A stretch of DNA of 64,000 bases from an uncultured Dokdonia sp. (GTDB taxonomy: Bacteria; Bacteroidota; Bacteroidia; Flavobacteriales; Flavobacteriaceae): assembly GCF_947492535.1 (NCBI RefSeq), contig NZ_CANLNH010000004.1:280489-344488 (forward strand). The letters run 5' to 3'. The notes under the pieces are model-generated. The model did not search any database. It saw nothing but the letters and a program-made list of their open reading frames with translations, and was not told where the DNA came from. A program made the position numbers and the translations under genes. Positions 25,671 to 34,410 of this stretch are shown here, one piece after another; the stretch's first letter is position 1, and the number at the start of each line of letters is the position of its first letter.

Positions 25671-28600
25671 TTAAATGTCTGCTAAAAGGATGGTTATTTC
25701 TTTCTCATTTTCAGCAAGTCTTCTTCCTGTGACAATAGTGGGTCTCGCTAATAATAATTTTTCGCCTTCTGCTACAGATAATTCTTTCCCATTATAACGA
25801 AATTTTCTGGTTTTTTTCTTTAATCTTTCATAGTCACTTGCATAGATGTTATTGTCTATGCCTGAATCTAAATTATACTGTATTTCTTTATCGGTAAGCT
25901 TATATAATGTAGCCATAAATATGTTTTGATACGTTACTTCATCCTTAATAACTTGATCTTTTATACCATACTGATGTGTGCTCAAATAATCCAACGCTTC
26001 TTGTGTAGATAAAGCCTTTCCTTGATAGAAAAATTTAGTGTCTCTAGCAGATATAGGACCTCTTATTTCTATAGGAATTGTATCACCAGATTTTATTGCT
26101 GCCATTTTCTGACCTGAGTTAGGAGTCGCTGTTTTAACTTTTACAGGAGCAGGTGGCGGTGGTGGAGGAAGTGCAGGATAGGGCTCAGCATTTTTCTTTT
26201 GCGTTTTTGTCATTCTGCTATAAATCTCATACATAAAAGCCACCTCCGTTTTTAGTATTTCCCCATTAGGATTTTTACCATACTTCTTTGCAAGTTTATT
26301 ATAAACGCTAATGTCTTTTTTAGAGACAGGTTTTTTGCTTTGTTTTTGAGTTTCTACGACAATAGGTTTTGCAGAAATATAAGTTTTAGGAGCATTTGTG
26401 TAAGGATGTCTTGTCTGTACATTAAGATTTTCATTTGCTTTTACAAGACTCACCGCTTTTTCAAAAGTTACCTGTTTGTCTTCATAATAAAACACGCCAC
26501 CTATATCATTCATGCTTTTTAGATGGTCTTCTACACTTGGCGGTGGTGGCGGTGGCGGTAATTGTGCTTCAGGAGCTCCTGGTGCTGGTGGTGGCGGTGG
26601 AGGTGGTGGCACTAAATCCATCCCTCCATTGGCTTTTGAAAAATTGGTTTTTAAGAATTCTTCATTTAGTTTTTTAATAAAACCTTTAGCTGGATTTTTA
26701 ACAAGTGTAGAAGGAAATGCTTCTGCATAATCTGTTGCTGACCAATCTCTTGTAATGGCATCAATATCGCTACGTAGTGTTGCTAGAGACGAAGGCTTTC
26801 CGTTTACACGAACAGTGTTCTTTCTTATTTCAATAACGAGTCCTTTCTCTCCATTTCTTTCGGCGCCTTCTACAAACTCTTTAGCATAGTTTTGCTTTGT
26901 TTGGTTATACATAGCTTCAAATGCCTCTTTTTCAATATTTTGTTTTTGTGAATTTCCTTCTTGATTTTTTTCCAAAAATTTTTCTAGATATTCTTTATGC
27001 CCTTCTGGATATCCTCCTTTTTCTCTCCAATAGGTGTTTGTCATTAGATTTACTTGTACATCATACTTCCCATAGTCTATAGTATTTTTCTCTATAGTGC
27101 TTTCTGTAAAATAAGGGATATCATCTGGTTGATATGCAGTTAACACTTCGTTGCTAACTTTTACTCCGTTTATCCATATGCCATATTGATTTGTGTCTAA
27201 CCATCTTTTAAGATCTTGCTTTGTTGGGTGTTTCTCTTTTAAAGAGTTTTCAAGGGTAGTGTTTGGGAAAATATTACCCATATACACTTGTACTTCTTTA
27301 ACACCGTATTCATAAAGAACGTTATGTAGCATGTCTACTTGATCTTGTTGCTCTGGTTTTGGTTCTGAAATTGTGGCACTAATAAGCTGTTGTCTTTCTT
27401 CTTTTGTATTATTTGTGTTAAAGCTCTCCAGTACTGTCATTAACGTAGCATTTGTTGCTGGAATATCATTGATTGTATAATTATCATTATCTATAATTTC
27501 AATATTTAGATAATTTACATCCTCATTTGTGGTATGGGTTTTATACACAGAATGGTTTTCAATACGTTTAAGTTCAGTGCCATCTTGCATCGTAAGTTTA
27601 CCGTTGTCAAATGTAAATGTGTGCCAATCATTACCTATTGTAAATTCCATTCCATTGTCAACAAGATTTGGATAATAGCGTGTACTTTTGTTTGTAGATG
27701 TATTAATAACATCACAGGTCGGACCTCCATTTTTGGTGATAAAATGATACTTGGTTTCACCATCTGGTGTTGACCAAATACCATCAATACGATAACTTAC
27801 GGTGTCTTCTGGCGGCGTAAAATAAGTGCTGTCACCTAATTTTAAAAATCCATTATCTGCAATAGATAACTCCCATAATTCGCTATCAGGTAAATTACCA
27901 GATGGTAAAAAATAATTTCCATCCTTAACTGTGATAGGGGCTTTTACAACTTTCTGATCCCACCAGAGTGTTCCATCCTCTTCATAGATAAATACGTCTT
28001 GATTTTCATTAGCATGGTCTATCCAATGTCCCTCAATAGCAAGATCGTTATTTGGTTGTGCAATAATCCCTTGATTAAAGACCAATACACAGCCTACAAT
28101 AATGGGAATGAGTAGTAGCGCACTTATTGCGAGTCGCTTTCGATTAAATGATTGTGATAACATAAGAATTCGTTTTTTTGTTGATGAATAATTAAATGGA
28201 CTCTCAAGGGTAGTGTGATGAGCACTACTGGCATAGTTTAAGAGTATATGTTGGTATTGATAAATGTCGTGTTCTTTTTGAATTGCCCCTTGGTCTGCTA
28301 GGAATTCATGATTCAATGTGATAGATTTTTTAGTCATCCAAAACAACGGATTAAACCAAAATACCACTTGTAAAAATTCTATAAATAAGATATCTAAAGA
28401 ATGCTTTTGACGTACGTGTGTAGCTTCATGCGCAATTACTTCTGTTGGTATTTCTTTGTTTTCATACCGCTTTCGCGAAAGAAAAATATACTTCAAGAAC
28501 GAGTGTGGAATAATAGACTGTTGTAAGAGCGCTAACGTAAAATGTCTTCGGTCTAGGGTTTCTGCCGTTGTGATTTTTCGCTTTAAGCGAATTAAATTTA

Positions 28601-28934
28601 ATAGAAAACGTCCTCCAAAAATAAGGGTTCCTAATCCATATATGGCCCATAAAATATAGGGAAGGTAATTTGTTTTTTCTTCTATAGGTACGGATTGTAC
28701 AGGTGCTGAAACTTGATCCCAAGCGTGTGCAAACTCGCCTATCCAAATTTCTTGAGGTGCCTCGGAAGTAGTATATGTAAATGTTATTAATGGTATCGTT
28801 AATGAAAAAATAAGACTCGCTAATAAATAATACCGTTTAAAATGATGAAGTGCTTTTGCTTCTAATACGATTTTATAAAACCCAAATAAGACCGCAAGAC
28901 ACAAGGTGCTTTTTATAAGATATGTAGTAATCAT
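25671..28934 (-). CDS. BlaR1-like M56 membrane metallopeptidase sensor with very long extracytoplasmic region
   Basis: Residues 1-290 are the M56 module: helices at ~5-22, 35-54, 90-112 and 266-290 with the zinc motif HEATH (H169, E170, H173) and LNHEFLADQ further on. It should cleave the partner repressor BlaI when the sensor fires. The 1,087-residue total is far larger than typical BlaR1 (~600). The region after residue 290 holds two lipocalin-like blocks (GHWIDH..., GIWSTPDG...), two proline-rich linkers (PPPPPPPPAPGAP, PALPPPPPPAPV) and recurring units of the form F-Y-x-G-K-x-x-S/T-x-x-E-A (GVFYYEDKQVTFEKA, KFFYQGKALSTQEA, KFRYNGKELSVAEG). There is no penicillin-binding domain. A palindrome copy at 28468 is read as LSRKRYE. 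The gene overlaps blaI by 4 bp. Confidence 0.88.
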   Translation of the reverse strand: MITTYLIKSTLCLAVLFGFYKIVLEAKALHHFKRYYLLASLIFSLTIPLITFTYTTSEAPQEIWIGEFAHAWDQVSAPVQSVPIEEKTNYLPYILWAIYGLGTLIFGGRFLLNLIRLKRKITTAETLDRRHFTLALLQQSIIPHSFLKYIFLSRKRYENKEIPTEVIAHEATHVRQKHSLDILFIEFLQVVFWFNPLFWMTKKSITLNHEFLADQGAIQKEHDIYQYQHILLNYASSAHHTTLESPFNYSSTKKRILMLSQSFNRKRLAISALLLIPIIVGCVLVFNQGIIAQPNNDLAIEGHWIDHANENQDVFIYEEDGTLWWDQKVVKAPITVKDGNYFLPSGNLPDSELWELSIADNGFLKLGDSTYFTPPEDTVSYRIDGIWSTPDGETKYHFITKNGGPTCDVINTSTNKSTRYYPNLVDNGMEFTIGNDWHTFTFDNGKLTMQDGTELKRIENHSVYKTHTTNEDVNYLNIEIIDNDNYTINDIPATNATLMTVLESFNTNNTKEERQQLISATISEPKPEQQDQVDMLHNVLYEYGVKEVQVYMGNIFPNTTLENSLKEKHPTKQDLKRWLDTNQYGIWINGVKVSNEVLTAYQPDDIPYFTESTIEKNTIDYGKYDVQVNLMTNTYWREKGGYPEGHKEYLEKFLEKNQEGNSQKQNIEKEAFEAMYNQTKQNYAKEFVEGAERNGEKGLVIEIRKNTVRVNGKPSSLATLRSDIDAITRDWSATDYAEAFPSTLVKNPAKGFIKKLNEEFLKTNFSKANGGMDLVPPPPPPPPAPGAPEAQLPPPPPPPSVEDHLKSMNDIGGVFYYEDKQVTFEKAVSLVKANENLNVQTRHPYTNAPKTYISAKPIVVETQKQSKKPVSKKDISVYNKLAKKYGKNPNGEILKTEVAFMYEIYSRMTKTQKKNAEPYPALPPPPPPAPVKVKTATPNSGQKMAAIKSGDTIPIEIRGPISARDTKFFYQGKALSTQEALDYLSTHQYGIKDQVIKDEVTYQNIFMATLYKLTDKEIQYNLDSGIDNNIYASDYERLKKKTRKFRYNGKELSVAEGEKLLLARPTIVTGRRLAENEKEITILLADI

Positions 28935-29302
28935 TGCTTTTTCTTTTTAAGTTGACTGTCTATAATCCCTCTTAATTCTTCCAATTCTTTCTCGCTTAGA
29001 TCTGTTTCTTGTGTAAAGAAAGAAGCAAACTGGGAAGCAGAGTCGTTAAAGAAATTTTTAATAAGTCCGTTTACGTGTTTAGAAAAATAATCCGTTTTCT
29101 TTACCAATGGAAAATATTCTCTAGAGCGTCCGTATTGTACATAATCTACAAACTCTTTATCCTGCATTCTTTTAAGTAAGGTAGCAATAGTCGTGGTAGC
29201 TGGTTTGGGATCAGGGTACGCATCTATAAGGTCCTTCATAAATGCGCGTTCTTGTTTCCAAAGGAGTTGCATGAGTTGTTCTTCTGAAGCAGATAATGCC
29301 AT
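28931..29302 (-). CDS. BlaI/MecI-type transcriptional repressor
   Basis: Winged-helix repressor of 123 residues: LSASEEQLMQLLWKQERAFMKDLIDAYPDPKPATTTIATLLKRMQDKEFV matches BlaI/MecI/CopY, with the recognition helix around ATTTIATLLKRM and a C-terminal dimerisation helix. BlaI dimers bind TACA-N2-TGTA palindromes; two such sites overlap its own promoter (29329-29367). It is cleaved by the M56 partner, whose start overlaps its stop by 4 bp. What it regulates beyond itself is not visible, though a small divergent gene lies beyond the operators. Confidence 0.93.
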   Translation of the reverse strand: MALSASEEQLMQLLWKQERAFMKDLIDAYPDPKPATTTIATLLKRMQDKEFVDYVQYGRSREYFPLVKKTDYFSKHVNGLIKNFFNDSASQFASFFTQETDLSEKELEELRGIIDSQLKKKKQ

Positions 29303-29328
29303 TTCTTTCTACATTTTTAGAATTAACT

Positions 29329-29367
29329 CTACAAATGTAGAATAAAATTTTAATTCTACAAGTGTAG
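29329..29367 (-). promoter_or_regulatory. BlaI operators fused with the promoter of the blaI-M56 operon
   Basis: Palindromes CTACAAATGTAG (29329-29340) and CTACAAGTGTAG (29356-29367) lie 27 bp apart. On the minus strand the first contains TACATTTG (TAnnTTTG -7 box, 29339-29332) and the second contains the TTG -33 box (29361-29359); the spacer between the boxes is exactly 19 bp. A dimer bound to either site would cover a promoter element. Confidence 0.85.
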
Positions 29368-29432
29368 AGTAAAAATTTAACAAAAAATGGTGTGTTTTTG
29401 TTATGTAATTGTTTAATTAAAAAAAGATAATT

Positions 29433-29543
29433 ATGAAATTAAGTGAATTTAAAAAGTATCAATTAGAGAATACCGATAAAGTTTTTGGAGGAATTACTAT
29501 TAACTATAAAACTTCATTACACCAACTAATTTATTGGTTATAA
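29433..29543 (+). CDS. Candidate double-glycine leader peptide (36 residues)
   Basis: A short gene: MKLSEFKKYQLENTDKVFGG, then a 16-residue remainder ITINYKTSLHQLIYWL and TAA. The first 20 residues match bacteriocin and natural-product leaders of the double-glycine kind seen in flavobacteria: a charged helix with hydrophobic positions (L, F, Y, L, V, F) ending GG at 19-20, the cleavage site for a C39-peptidase ABC exporter. No exporter or modifying enzyme is in the window. The last codons form one arm of a terminator hairpin (29508-29551), so the core may be truncated or the gene degenerate. It diverges from the BlaI operators about 66 bp away. Confidence 0.6.
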   Translation: MKLSEFKKYQLENTDKVFGGITINYKTSLHQLIYWL

Positions 29544-29551
29544 TGAAGTTT
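29508..29551 (+). terminator. Terminator overlapping the end of the double-glycine peptide gene
   Basis: AAACTTCATTA pairs with TAATGAAGTTT, with an inner CCAA/TTGG. T residues follow. The left arm lies inside the coding sequence. Confidence 0.65.
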
Positions 29552-29623
29552 TTGATAAAATGAGGTAATGTTTAAATGCGTATGACACTACATTCACGTT
29601 TACATTTTGATATGTAAATTGTG

Positions 29624-29929
29624 TTAATCATTCATTAAATGTGTGCCATGAACTACTGCAGCTCCTGCTCGTAATGCAGCTGCCACAAAAGTAACTTCAG
29701 AAAGTTCTTCTTGTGTTGCTCCAGCATCAATTGCATGTTTTTTGTGAATTTCTAAACAATATGGACATTGTGTAGTGAGTGCAACAGCAATGGCTATTAA
29801 CTCCTTATATTTTTTTGGAATAGCACCATCAGCAAGTGCAGCTTGATCTAATTGTTGAAAAGCTTTCATAGCTTGTTCTGCATTTTTCCCTAATGTACCT
29901 AACTTCTTTAGGTGACTCATATCATACAT
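29624..29929 (-). CDS. AhpD-like / carboxymuconolactone decarboxylase family protein
   Basis: The 101-residue helical protein carries the redox CPYCLEIHKKHA motif (CxxC...H) typical of AhpD-like peroxidase adapters. Start MYDMSHLKK; a shorter start at the second Met is equally possible. It may reduce peroxides or partner a peroxiredoxin, but the family also includes plain decarboxylases that lack this CxxC, so an oxidoreductase role is more likely. It runs downstream of the SDR gene (85 bp apart) and may be part of the TetR-controlled unit. Confidence 0.87.
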   Translation of the reverse strand: MYDMSHLKKLGTLGKNAEQAMKAFQQLDQAALADGAIPKKYKELIAIAVALTTQCPYCLEIHKKHAIDAGATQEELSEVTFVAAALRAGAAVVHGTHLMND

Positions 29930-30013
29930 AAAGATCTATTTTTTTAAATTAAAACATGGGCAATACTAAAAATATGTATTGCCCTTATATGGTATTTATT
30001 AATAAAGTGAAAA

Positions 30014-30754
30014 TTAATTACGTCCTGCACGTACACCACCATCGATATCCCAAATAGCGCCTGTTACCCAAGAAGCTTTGTCTGAAAGTAAGAAGGTGAT
30101 ACTATCGGCTACATCTTGTGGTGTACCATTACGTCCTATAGGATGAAAACCGTGAAAACCTTCAAGGGCTTTTTCTGCTTCTTCTTTCCCTCCAAAAACA
30201 CCGTGGTATACAGGTGTAGAGACTACTGCTGGAGATACTGCATTTACTCTAATATTATCATCTGCAAGTTCCATAGCTAAGTGCTGAGTTAATGAGTGTA
30301 ATCCTGCTTTTTGCATAGAATAAGCAGAAGAAGGCGTTGCCTTTACGGCTTGTTTTGCCCACATAGATCCTACATTTACAATAGCACCTCCTTGTGTCTC
30401 TTTCATTTTTTTAGCAGCAGCTTGTGTGATAAAAAAGAAACCTCTGTTTAAGTCTTGATATGAATCATAATCTTCTTGTGTGTGATCTAAGAAAGCTTTT
30501 GGTCCAAAAATACCTGATGCATTTACTAGATAGTCTAGGTTATCCCAACTCGTCACTTCATTGATGAAGTTTTGTACTGCGGCAGTATCTGTAATATCTA
30601 GTTGGTGCTTTACTAGATTAGGAGTATCTGCTACTTTGCTAGGTGTACGTCCTGCAATATGTACAGTTACACCTTCATTTAGTAAATTTTCTACTGTTGC
30701 TAGACCGATACCGCTGGTACCTCCGATTACTAATGCTGTTTTGTTGTTTGCCAT
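30014..30754 (-). CDS. Short-chain dehydrogenase/reductase
   Basis: The start is set at ATG 30754 ([17 protein letters not shown]), because the 14 residues before it in the longer frame are unlike a Rossmann start and would overlap the operator region. Classical SDR features: GGTSGIG NAD(P)-binding motif, a VNASGIFG stretch, and the catalytic S-Y-K as NVGSMW and YSMQKAGLH. The 246 residues end [11 protein letters not shown]. The substrate is unknown. A TetR-type operator (30787-30804) lies 33 bp upstream, so the TetR gene upstream very likely controls it. Confidence 0.93.
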   Translation of the reverse strand: MANNKTALVIGGTSGIGLATVENLLNEGVTVHIAGRTPSKVADTPNLVKHQLDITDTAAVQNFINEVTSWDNLDYLVNASGIFGPKAFLDHTQEDYDSYQDLNRGFFFITQAAAKKMKETQGGAIVNVGSMWAKQAVKATPSSAYSMQKAGLHSLTQHLAMELADDNIRVNAVSPAVVSTPVYHGVFGGKEEAEKALEGFHGFHPIGRNGTPQDVADSITFLLSDKASWVTGAIWDIDGGVRAGRN

Positions 30755-30786
30755 TGTGTGTTTATTTATTTTAGAGTTTAAATTAT

Positions 30787-30804
30787 AGACAGACAAGTCT
30801 GTCT
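30787..30804. promoter_or_regulatory. TetR-type operator upstream of the SDR gene
   Basis: AGACAGACAAGTCTGTCT is an 18-bp inverted repeat whose core ACAGACAAGTCTGT is identical to the site at 31425-31440. Confidence 0.85.
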
Positions 30805-30821
30805 TTTTATTGATAAATTTT

Positions 30822-31382
30822 TTATGCTATTAATTTTTTACAAAGCCCACGAGCGGTTTCAATAGGCCATATTTCTTGATGTAAATGACTTTCTGATAAG
30901 CCACCTTCGTAGAGCACATATATTTGTTTTGCATATATGTTCAGATCTGCTTCTGTAAGTTCAGGAATAGCAGCTAAGAGTTCTTGTATATAGGTGATAA
31001 GCGTTTCTTTTCCGTTTTGAATCACAGCTCGGATCTCTTTATTTTCTTTAGGAATTTCAGAAATCGTATTTAAACACCAGCATCCATTAAAATCATTTTG
31101 ATTATAAAATGCCGCTAGAAAATCAAACAAAGCAATAAGTTGATCTTTTCCTGGCGTATAGGTTGCAATAAAAGGTTTTAGTTGCTCAAAAAATAACTGA
31201 TCTTTATATTGTAAATAGGCAACACAAATCTCTTCTTTAGATCTAAAATGATTATATAAAGTCGCTTTTGCAATACCTGCTTCTTTAATAATCTCATTAA
31301 TACCTGTCAGATTATAGCCCTTCTCGTAAAATAAACGAGAAGCCGTTTCTATAATAGTTTGTCTGACAAGATTGTGTTTCAT
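30822..31382 (-). CDS. TetR/AcrR family regulator
   Basis: The 186-residue repressor starts with a TetR HTH ([46 protein letters not shown]) and has a helical ligand-binding domain containing [17 protein letters not shown], as in the YcdC/AcuR-like groups with Cys-bearing pockets. It has its own operator at 31425-31440 and shares the core with the SDR operator, so it probably represses both itself and the SDR-AhpD unit. The inducer is unknown. Confidence 0.92.
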   Translation of the reverse strand: MKHNLVRQTIIETASRLFYEKGYNLTGINEIIKEAGIAKATLYNHFRSKEEICVAYLQYKDQLFFEQLKPFIATYTPGKDQLIALFDFLAAFYNQNDFNGCWCLNTISEIPKENKEIRAVIQNGKETLITYIQELLAAIPELTEADLNIYAKQIYVLYEGGLSESHLHQEIWPIETARGLCKKLIA

Positions 31383-31401
31383 CTATTTTAATATTATACT
31401 G

Positions 31402-31440
31402 CAAATATATACTAATTTTTTAAAAACAGACAAGTCTGTT
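31402..31440 (-). promoter_or_regulatory. TetR gene promoter with overlapping operator
   Basis: On the minus strand TATATTTG (31409-31402) is the -7 box. The candidate -33 TTG (31433-31431), 21 bp upstream, lies inside the palindrome AACAGACAAGTCTGTT (31425-31440). Confidence 0.75.
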
Positions 31441-31472
31441 CATTTTTAATAGTCAGTTACTTTTTTTAATCC

Positions 31473-32360
31473 TTACAGAATCGATGATTTTAGCTTGTAT
31501 TGATCTGAAAGCTCTTTCATTTTTTTAGCAAAAGCTGTTTTATAATAGGCAGGCATTTCCGAGCCATATTGAAAATACTTCTGATATTTAGGGAAGAGTT
31601 CTGGGTAGTGCTTTTGTATGGCTTGAAGCATTAATGTTTTGCTAGCAGCTTTTCCTTCTCCAAATACGGTAAGTGTAGCAGGTAATACATAATGTGCATT
31701 AGCTTCTTTAAAAGTAGAAAATAATAGATCAAGATGCGCGGTAGTATCGGAGATAAAAGGGAGTAACGGCATCAAACTTACTCCAGATAAAAAGCCTTCT
31801 TGTATTGTATTTTTTAAACTTTGTAGTCGTAGGGATGGAGGTGTAGCACCTGGTTCAAAAATACGAGCTACTTGATCATCCAATGTAGAAAAAGAATAGG
31901 ATATAATGGTGCCACGACTTAATGACTGTTGCAAATCACCAGGTAAAATAGCTGTTTTATCTATTTGATGTAACAGATCGTAATCACGTGCAATCAAATC
32001 AGATTTTGTGATGATATGTACAGGAAAACGATACTTCGCAATAATTTCTAATGCTTGTCTAGTGAGTTCATATTTTTTTTCAATGCGCAAATAGGGGTCT
32101 GTAGCAGAAGAGAGAACAATGATTCCGTATTGCCCTTTTTTAGATCGATTATACAATTGTCTATCTAAGACTTCAATCGCATTTGTTTTTACCGAAAGAC
32201 TGGTTTCCAAGTTGCTTCCGTATTTGCTTCCTCGGATGTAACAATACAGACAATTAAAAGAGCAACTACTATAGAGGTTTACGGTGTAATCATCCAGAAA
32301 CCATGTGTCGCGACGTTTGGTTTTATTAAGTACTGATTTGATTTCAATTTCCCTTGGCAT
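31473..32360 (-). CDS. SPL-family radical SAM protein
   Basis: The 295-residue radical SAM enzyme has the cluster motif CSFNCLYCYI (Cx3Cx2C) after a short N-terminal strand. It resembles the SplB-like/Rv2578c group, in which NLYSSCSFNCLYCY and VLSSATDPYL are typical. Members of the group are often annotated as spore photoproduct lyase-like or DNA-repair related, but the substrate here is unknown. No accessory peptide is adjacent. An open stretch beyond its start (32363-32448) has no start codon and is listed among the rejected items. Confidence 0.88.
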   Translation of the reverse strand: MPREIEIKSVLNKTKRRDTWFLDDYTVNLYSSCSFNCLYCYIRGSKYGSNLETSLSVKTNAIEVLDRQLYNRSKKGQYGIIVLSSATDPYLRIEKKYELTRQALEIIAKYRFPVHIITKSDLIARDYDLLHQIDKTAILPGDLQQSLSRGTIISYSFSTLDDQVARIFEPGATPPSLRLQSLKNTIQEGFLSGVSLMPLLPFISDTTAHLDLLFSTFKEANAHYVLPATLTVFGEGKAASKTLMLQAIQKHYPELFPKYQKYFQYGSEMPAYYKTAFAKKMKELSDQYKLKSSIL

Positions 32361-32432
32361 GCTGATGTCTTTCTAGTCCGATAGCTACTTTTTTCCGAAA
32401 CCAGTTGGCTACGTTTTGCGTATTGTTGAGTT

Positions 32433-32448
32433 CGCTTTCGCGAAAGCG
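32433..32448. repeat. Perfect 16-bp palindrome CGCTTTCGCGAAAGCG
   Basis: Lies between the radical SAM start and the membrane protein stop. Confidence 0.85.
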
Positions 32449-32464
32449 TATACAAGCAACACTA

Positions 32465-32992
32465 TTATTTTTTAATCATAAAATAGAAATCTCTTTCTAA
32501 TTCATACTGCATACGCTTTACAGATCTTCGCATTATAAAGTAAGGAATTCCAAGCATAAATAATCCGTGTAGTAGTAAAAATGGAATGATAGCTAAGGAA
32601 GCTACATCTTCTCCTTGTAATGTCATAGTAATAGAGAAAATATAGAATATGGGAACTATTATAAAAAAGGGAGCCATTTGATTTGAAAAACCATTGATTT
32701 CCATATTAATTTTTAAGGTATCTCCTTGCTGATTAAAATGTCCTTTTGCTGTTGCAAGATTCATATTGTAATCAAAAAATTTTCGTTTTTTCTTTAACTT
32801 AAAACCATAAGAATTGATATGACCTTTATACTCAGCTTTACTAGAAGAAAAAACATCTCCCATATCAGAAAAATACCCTAAATCACTTTGATCAATACTC
32901 GTATTTACAATTGAGATGAAGTTATATTTTTCTATTGGAAGTTCAATAGTAGTAGTTATAAGTAAGTTAAGCTTGGTCAATAGTGTATTCAT
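32465..32992 (-). CDS. Hypothetical protein with two membrane helices
   Basis: The 175-residue protein has a soluble N-terminal ~105 residues (mixed beta strands, VNTSIDQSDLGYFSDMGDVFSSSKAEYKGHI) and two hydrophobic segments at about 108-126 (FFIIVPIFYIFSITMTL) and 133-153 (LAIIPFLLLHGLFMLGIPYFIM), ending in a basic tail. I do not recognise the family. The nearest gene on the same strand starts 75 bp upstream, so it may follow the DoxX-like gene in one transcript. Confidence 0.65.
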   Translation of the reverse strand: MNTLLTKLNLLITTTIELPIEKYNFISIVNTSIDQSDLGYFSDMGDVFSSSKAEYKGHINSYGFKLKKKRKFFDYNMNLATAKGHFNQQGDTLKINMEINGFSNQMAPFFIIVPIFYIFSITMTLQGEDVASLAIIPFLLLHGLFMLGIPYFIMRRSVKRMQYELERDFYFMIKK

Positions 32993-33074
32993 ATAGTGTT
33001 TGGGTTTTGTGTTATACGTATGTGTATACTAATGATCAAGGATGTTACAACCTATATGTTTGAATATACTACCA

Positions 33075-34322
33075 TCACCTATTATATGGAGTTTCATTAA
33101 TCCAATGAAACTCACGATTTATGAGTTCAAAATCACGTAAATCTTTTGCTTTAAGATGGATATCTAACGTATCTCCATAGAGCTTTCCTTTTATATGTAG
33201 TCTATCATCAGAATGCGTATAGGTAAAGTTATCACTTAGCTCCCATTCTCCTTCATATAAAGTAAGTTGCTTTTTTATGGTATCTACATGTAAGGTCATG
33301 CGCTTTTTTTGATCATCCATAAATTGAAGGGTAGCACTGCCTTTACGATCTATAATTAAATATCTCAAACGTGTTGCATCTGTAATTAATGGAGGCAGTG
33401 TGTCCTTATTTTTTACAAACGTATTTGCTTCCCAAATACCGTATAATGCGGGTTTTTCTCTTTTATCGCCATAAGTGCGTTCTCCATGATATCCTTGCCA
33501 TGACATAGCTCCTCCTAAAAATAAGGTGAGAATAATTTTAAGCCAGAAGATAATTTTTTTGTAATGAGAATCTTCAGAAACCTCATAATAATTGATGGCT
33601 TGGGCTGTTTCGTTTTTGATAAATACTTGTTTGCATCGTTTCCAATCTGCCGCAAAAATTACGAATGCCATGGCCATCAGATGTGCAGAAAATAACTTAA
33701 CAGGAATATCATAAAACAGATTCATCATAAGTACTTGTAACATGACTCCTGTCGTGACGATAGCTCCTAGTGTAATTGTTTTACGAGGGATTAATAAAAG
33801 TCCTCCTAATACTTCCATACCGCCTACAAACATATTGAACCCTTCACTATGTCCCATGTATGTCCATGCAAGTCCCATAGGAGACATCTCTCCAATAGGT
33901 TGTAATAAACGGGTTAAAGAAGGTCCTGGAAATTGCCCTTTAAATACTTTAGCAAAACCATATATAAATAGCTGTATTATTAAATACATACGTAGTATGA
34001 CTATAAACCAATAGAAAAGCTGATTATAAGAAGGGCGTTTCCGATCTAAAAGAGACCATACTAACAAACCTACTATAGTCATGCTACTTTGTACAAGCCA
34101 ACTGATATAGGCCATCGTTGTATCTCCGCTGCCTGTAGAGAAATATGCTAAACGACCCTCAGATTGCAGTATGTTTTTTCCTACCCAAACAAAGAGTGAT
34201 TCAAAAAATAGTCTCCCGAAATAGGTAAAGAGGATATAGCTCAAAAAATAAAGGAAAACAAACCTGAATACAAGTTTACGGGTAGGAGACCAATATCCTC
34301 TTAACTCATGTGATAGTATCAT
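33075..34322 (-). CDS. DoxX-like membrane protein
   Basis: The 415-residue protein has eight or so hydrophobic helices. The middle (residues ~105-230: IIQLFIYGFAKVFKGQFP, GGMEVLGGLLLIPRKTITLGAIVTTGVMLQVLMMNLFYD) matches DoxX/SURF4-like proteins. A helix near 258-276 leads to a soluble beta-rich C-terminus (280-415, GIWEANTFVKNKDTLPPL...). Function unknown. DoxX relatives are linked to redox or quinone metabolism in some species, but nothing here confirms it. Confidence 0.78.
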   Translation of the reverse strand: MILSHELRGYWSPTRKLVFRFVFLYFLSYILFTYFGRLFFESLFVWVGKNILQSEGRLAYFSTGSGDTTMAYISWLVQSSMTIVGLLVWSLLDRKRPSYNQLFYWFIVILRMYLIIQLFIYGFAKVFKGQFPGPSLTRLLQPIGEMSPMGLAWTYMGHSEGFNMFVGGMEVLGGLLLIPRKTITLGAIVTTGVMLQVLMMNLFYDIPVKLFSAHLMAMAFVIFAADWKRCKQVFIKNETAQAINYYEVSEDSHYKKIIFWLKIILTLFLGGAMSWQGYHGERTYGDKREKPALYGIWEANTFVKNKDTLPPLITDATRLRYLIIDRKGSATLQFMDDQKKRMTLHVDTIKKQLTLYEGEWELSDNFTYTHSDDRLHIKGKLYGDTLDIHLKAKDLRDFELINREFHWINETPYNR

Positions 34323-34354
34323 AAAGGTGTCGTTAGTTATCCTCTAAAATAGAA

Positions 34355-34390
34355 AAAGTCCTTTAAGTTGATGAGAACTTAAAGGACTTT
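34355..34390 (-). terminator. Terminator of the M20 dipeptidase gene
   Basis: A 15-bp stem, AAAGTCCTTTAAGTT / AACTTAAAGGACTTT, with a 6-nt loop and a T-rich tail on the minus strand; it could also serve in the other direction. Confidence 0.85.
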
Positions 34391-34410
34391 AGCATTTTAT
34401 ATAATGATTT

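Noticed and set aside
32363..32448. Minus-strand open stretch reading ELNNTQNVANWFRKKVAI before the radical SAM gene.
   Set aside because: It has no start codon, begins in the palindromic repeat and ends inside the next gene; it may be a remnant, but I cannot assign a gene.
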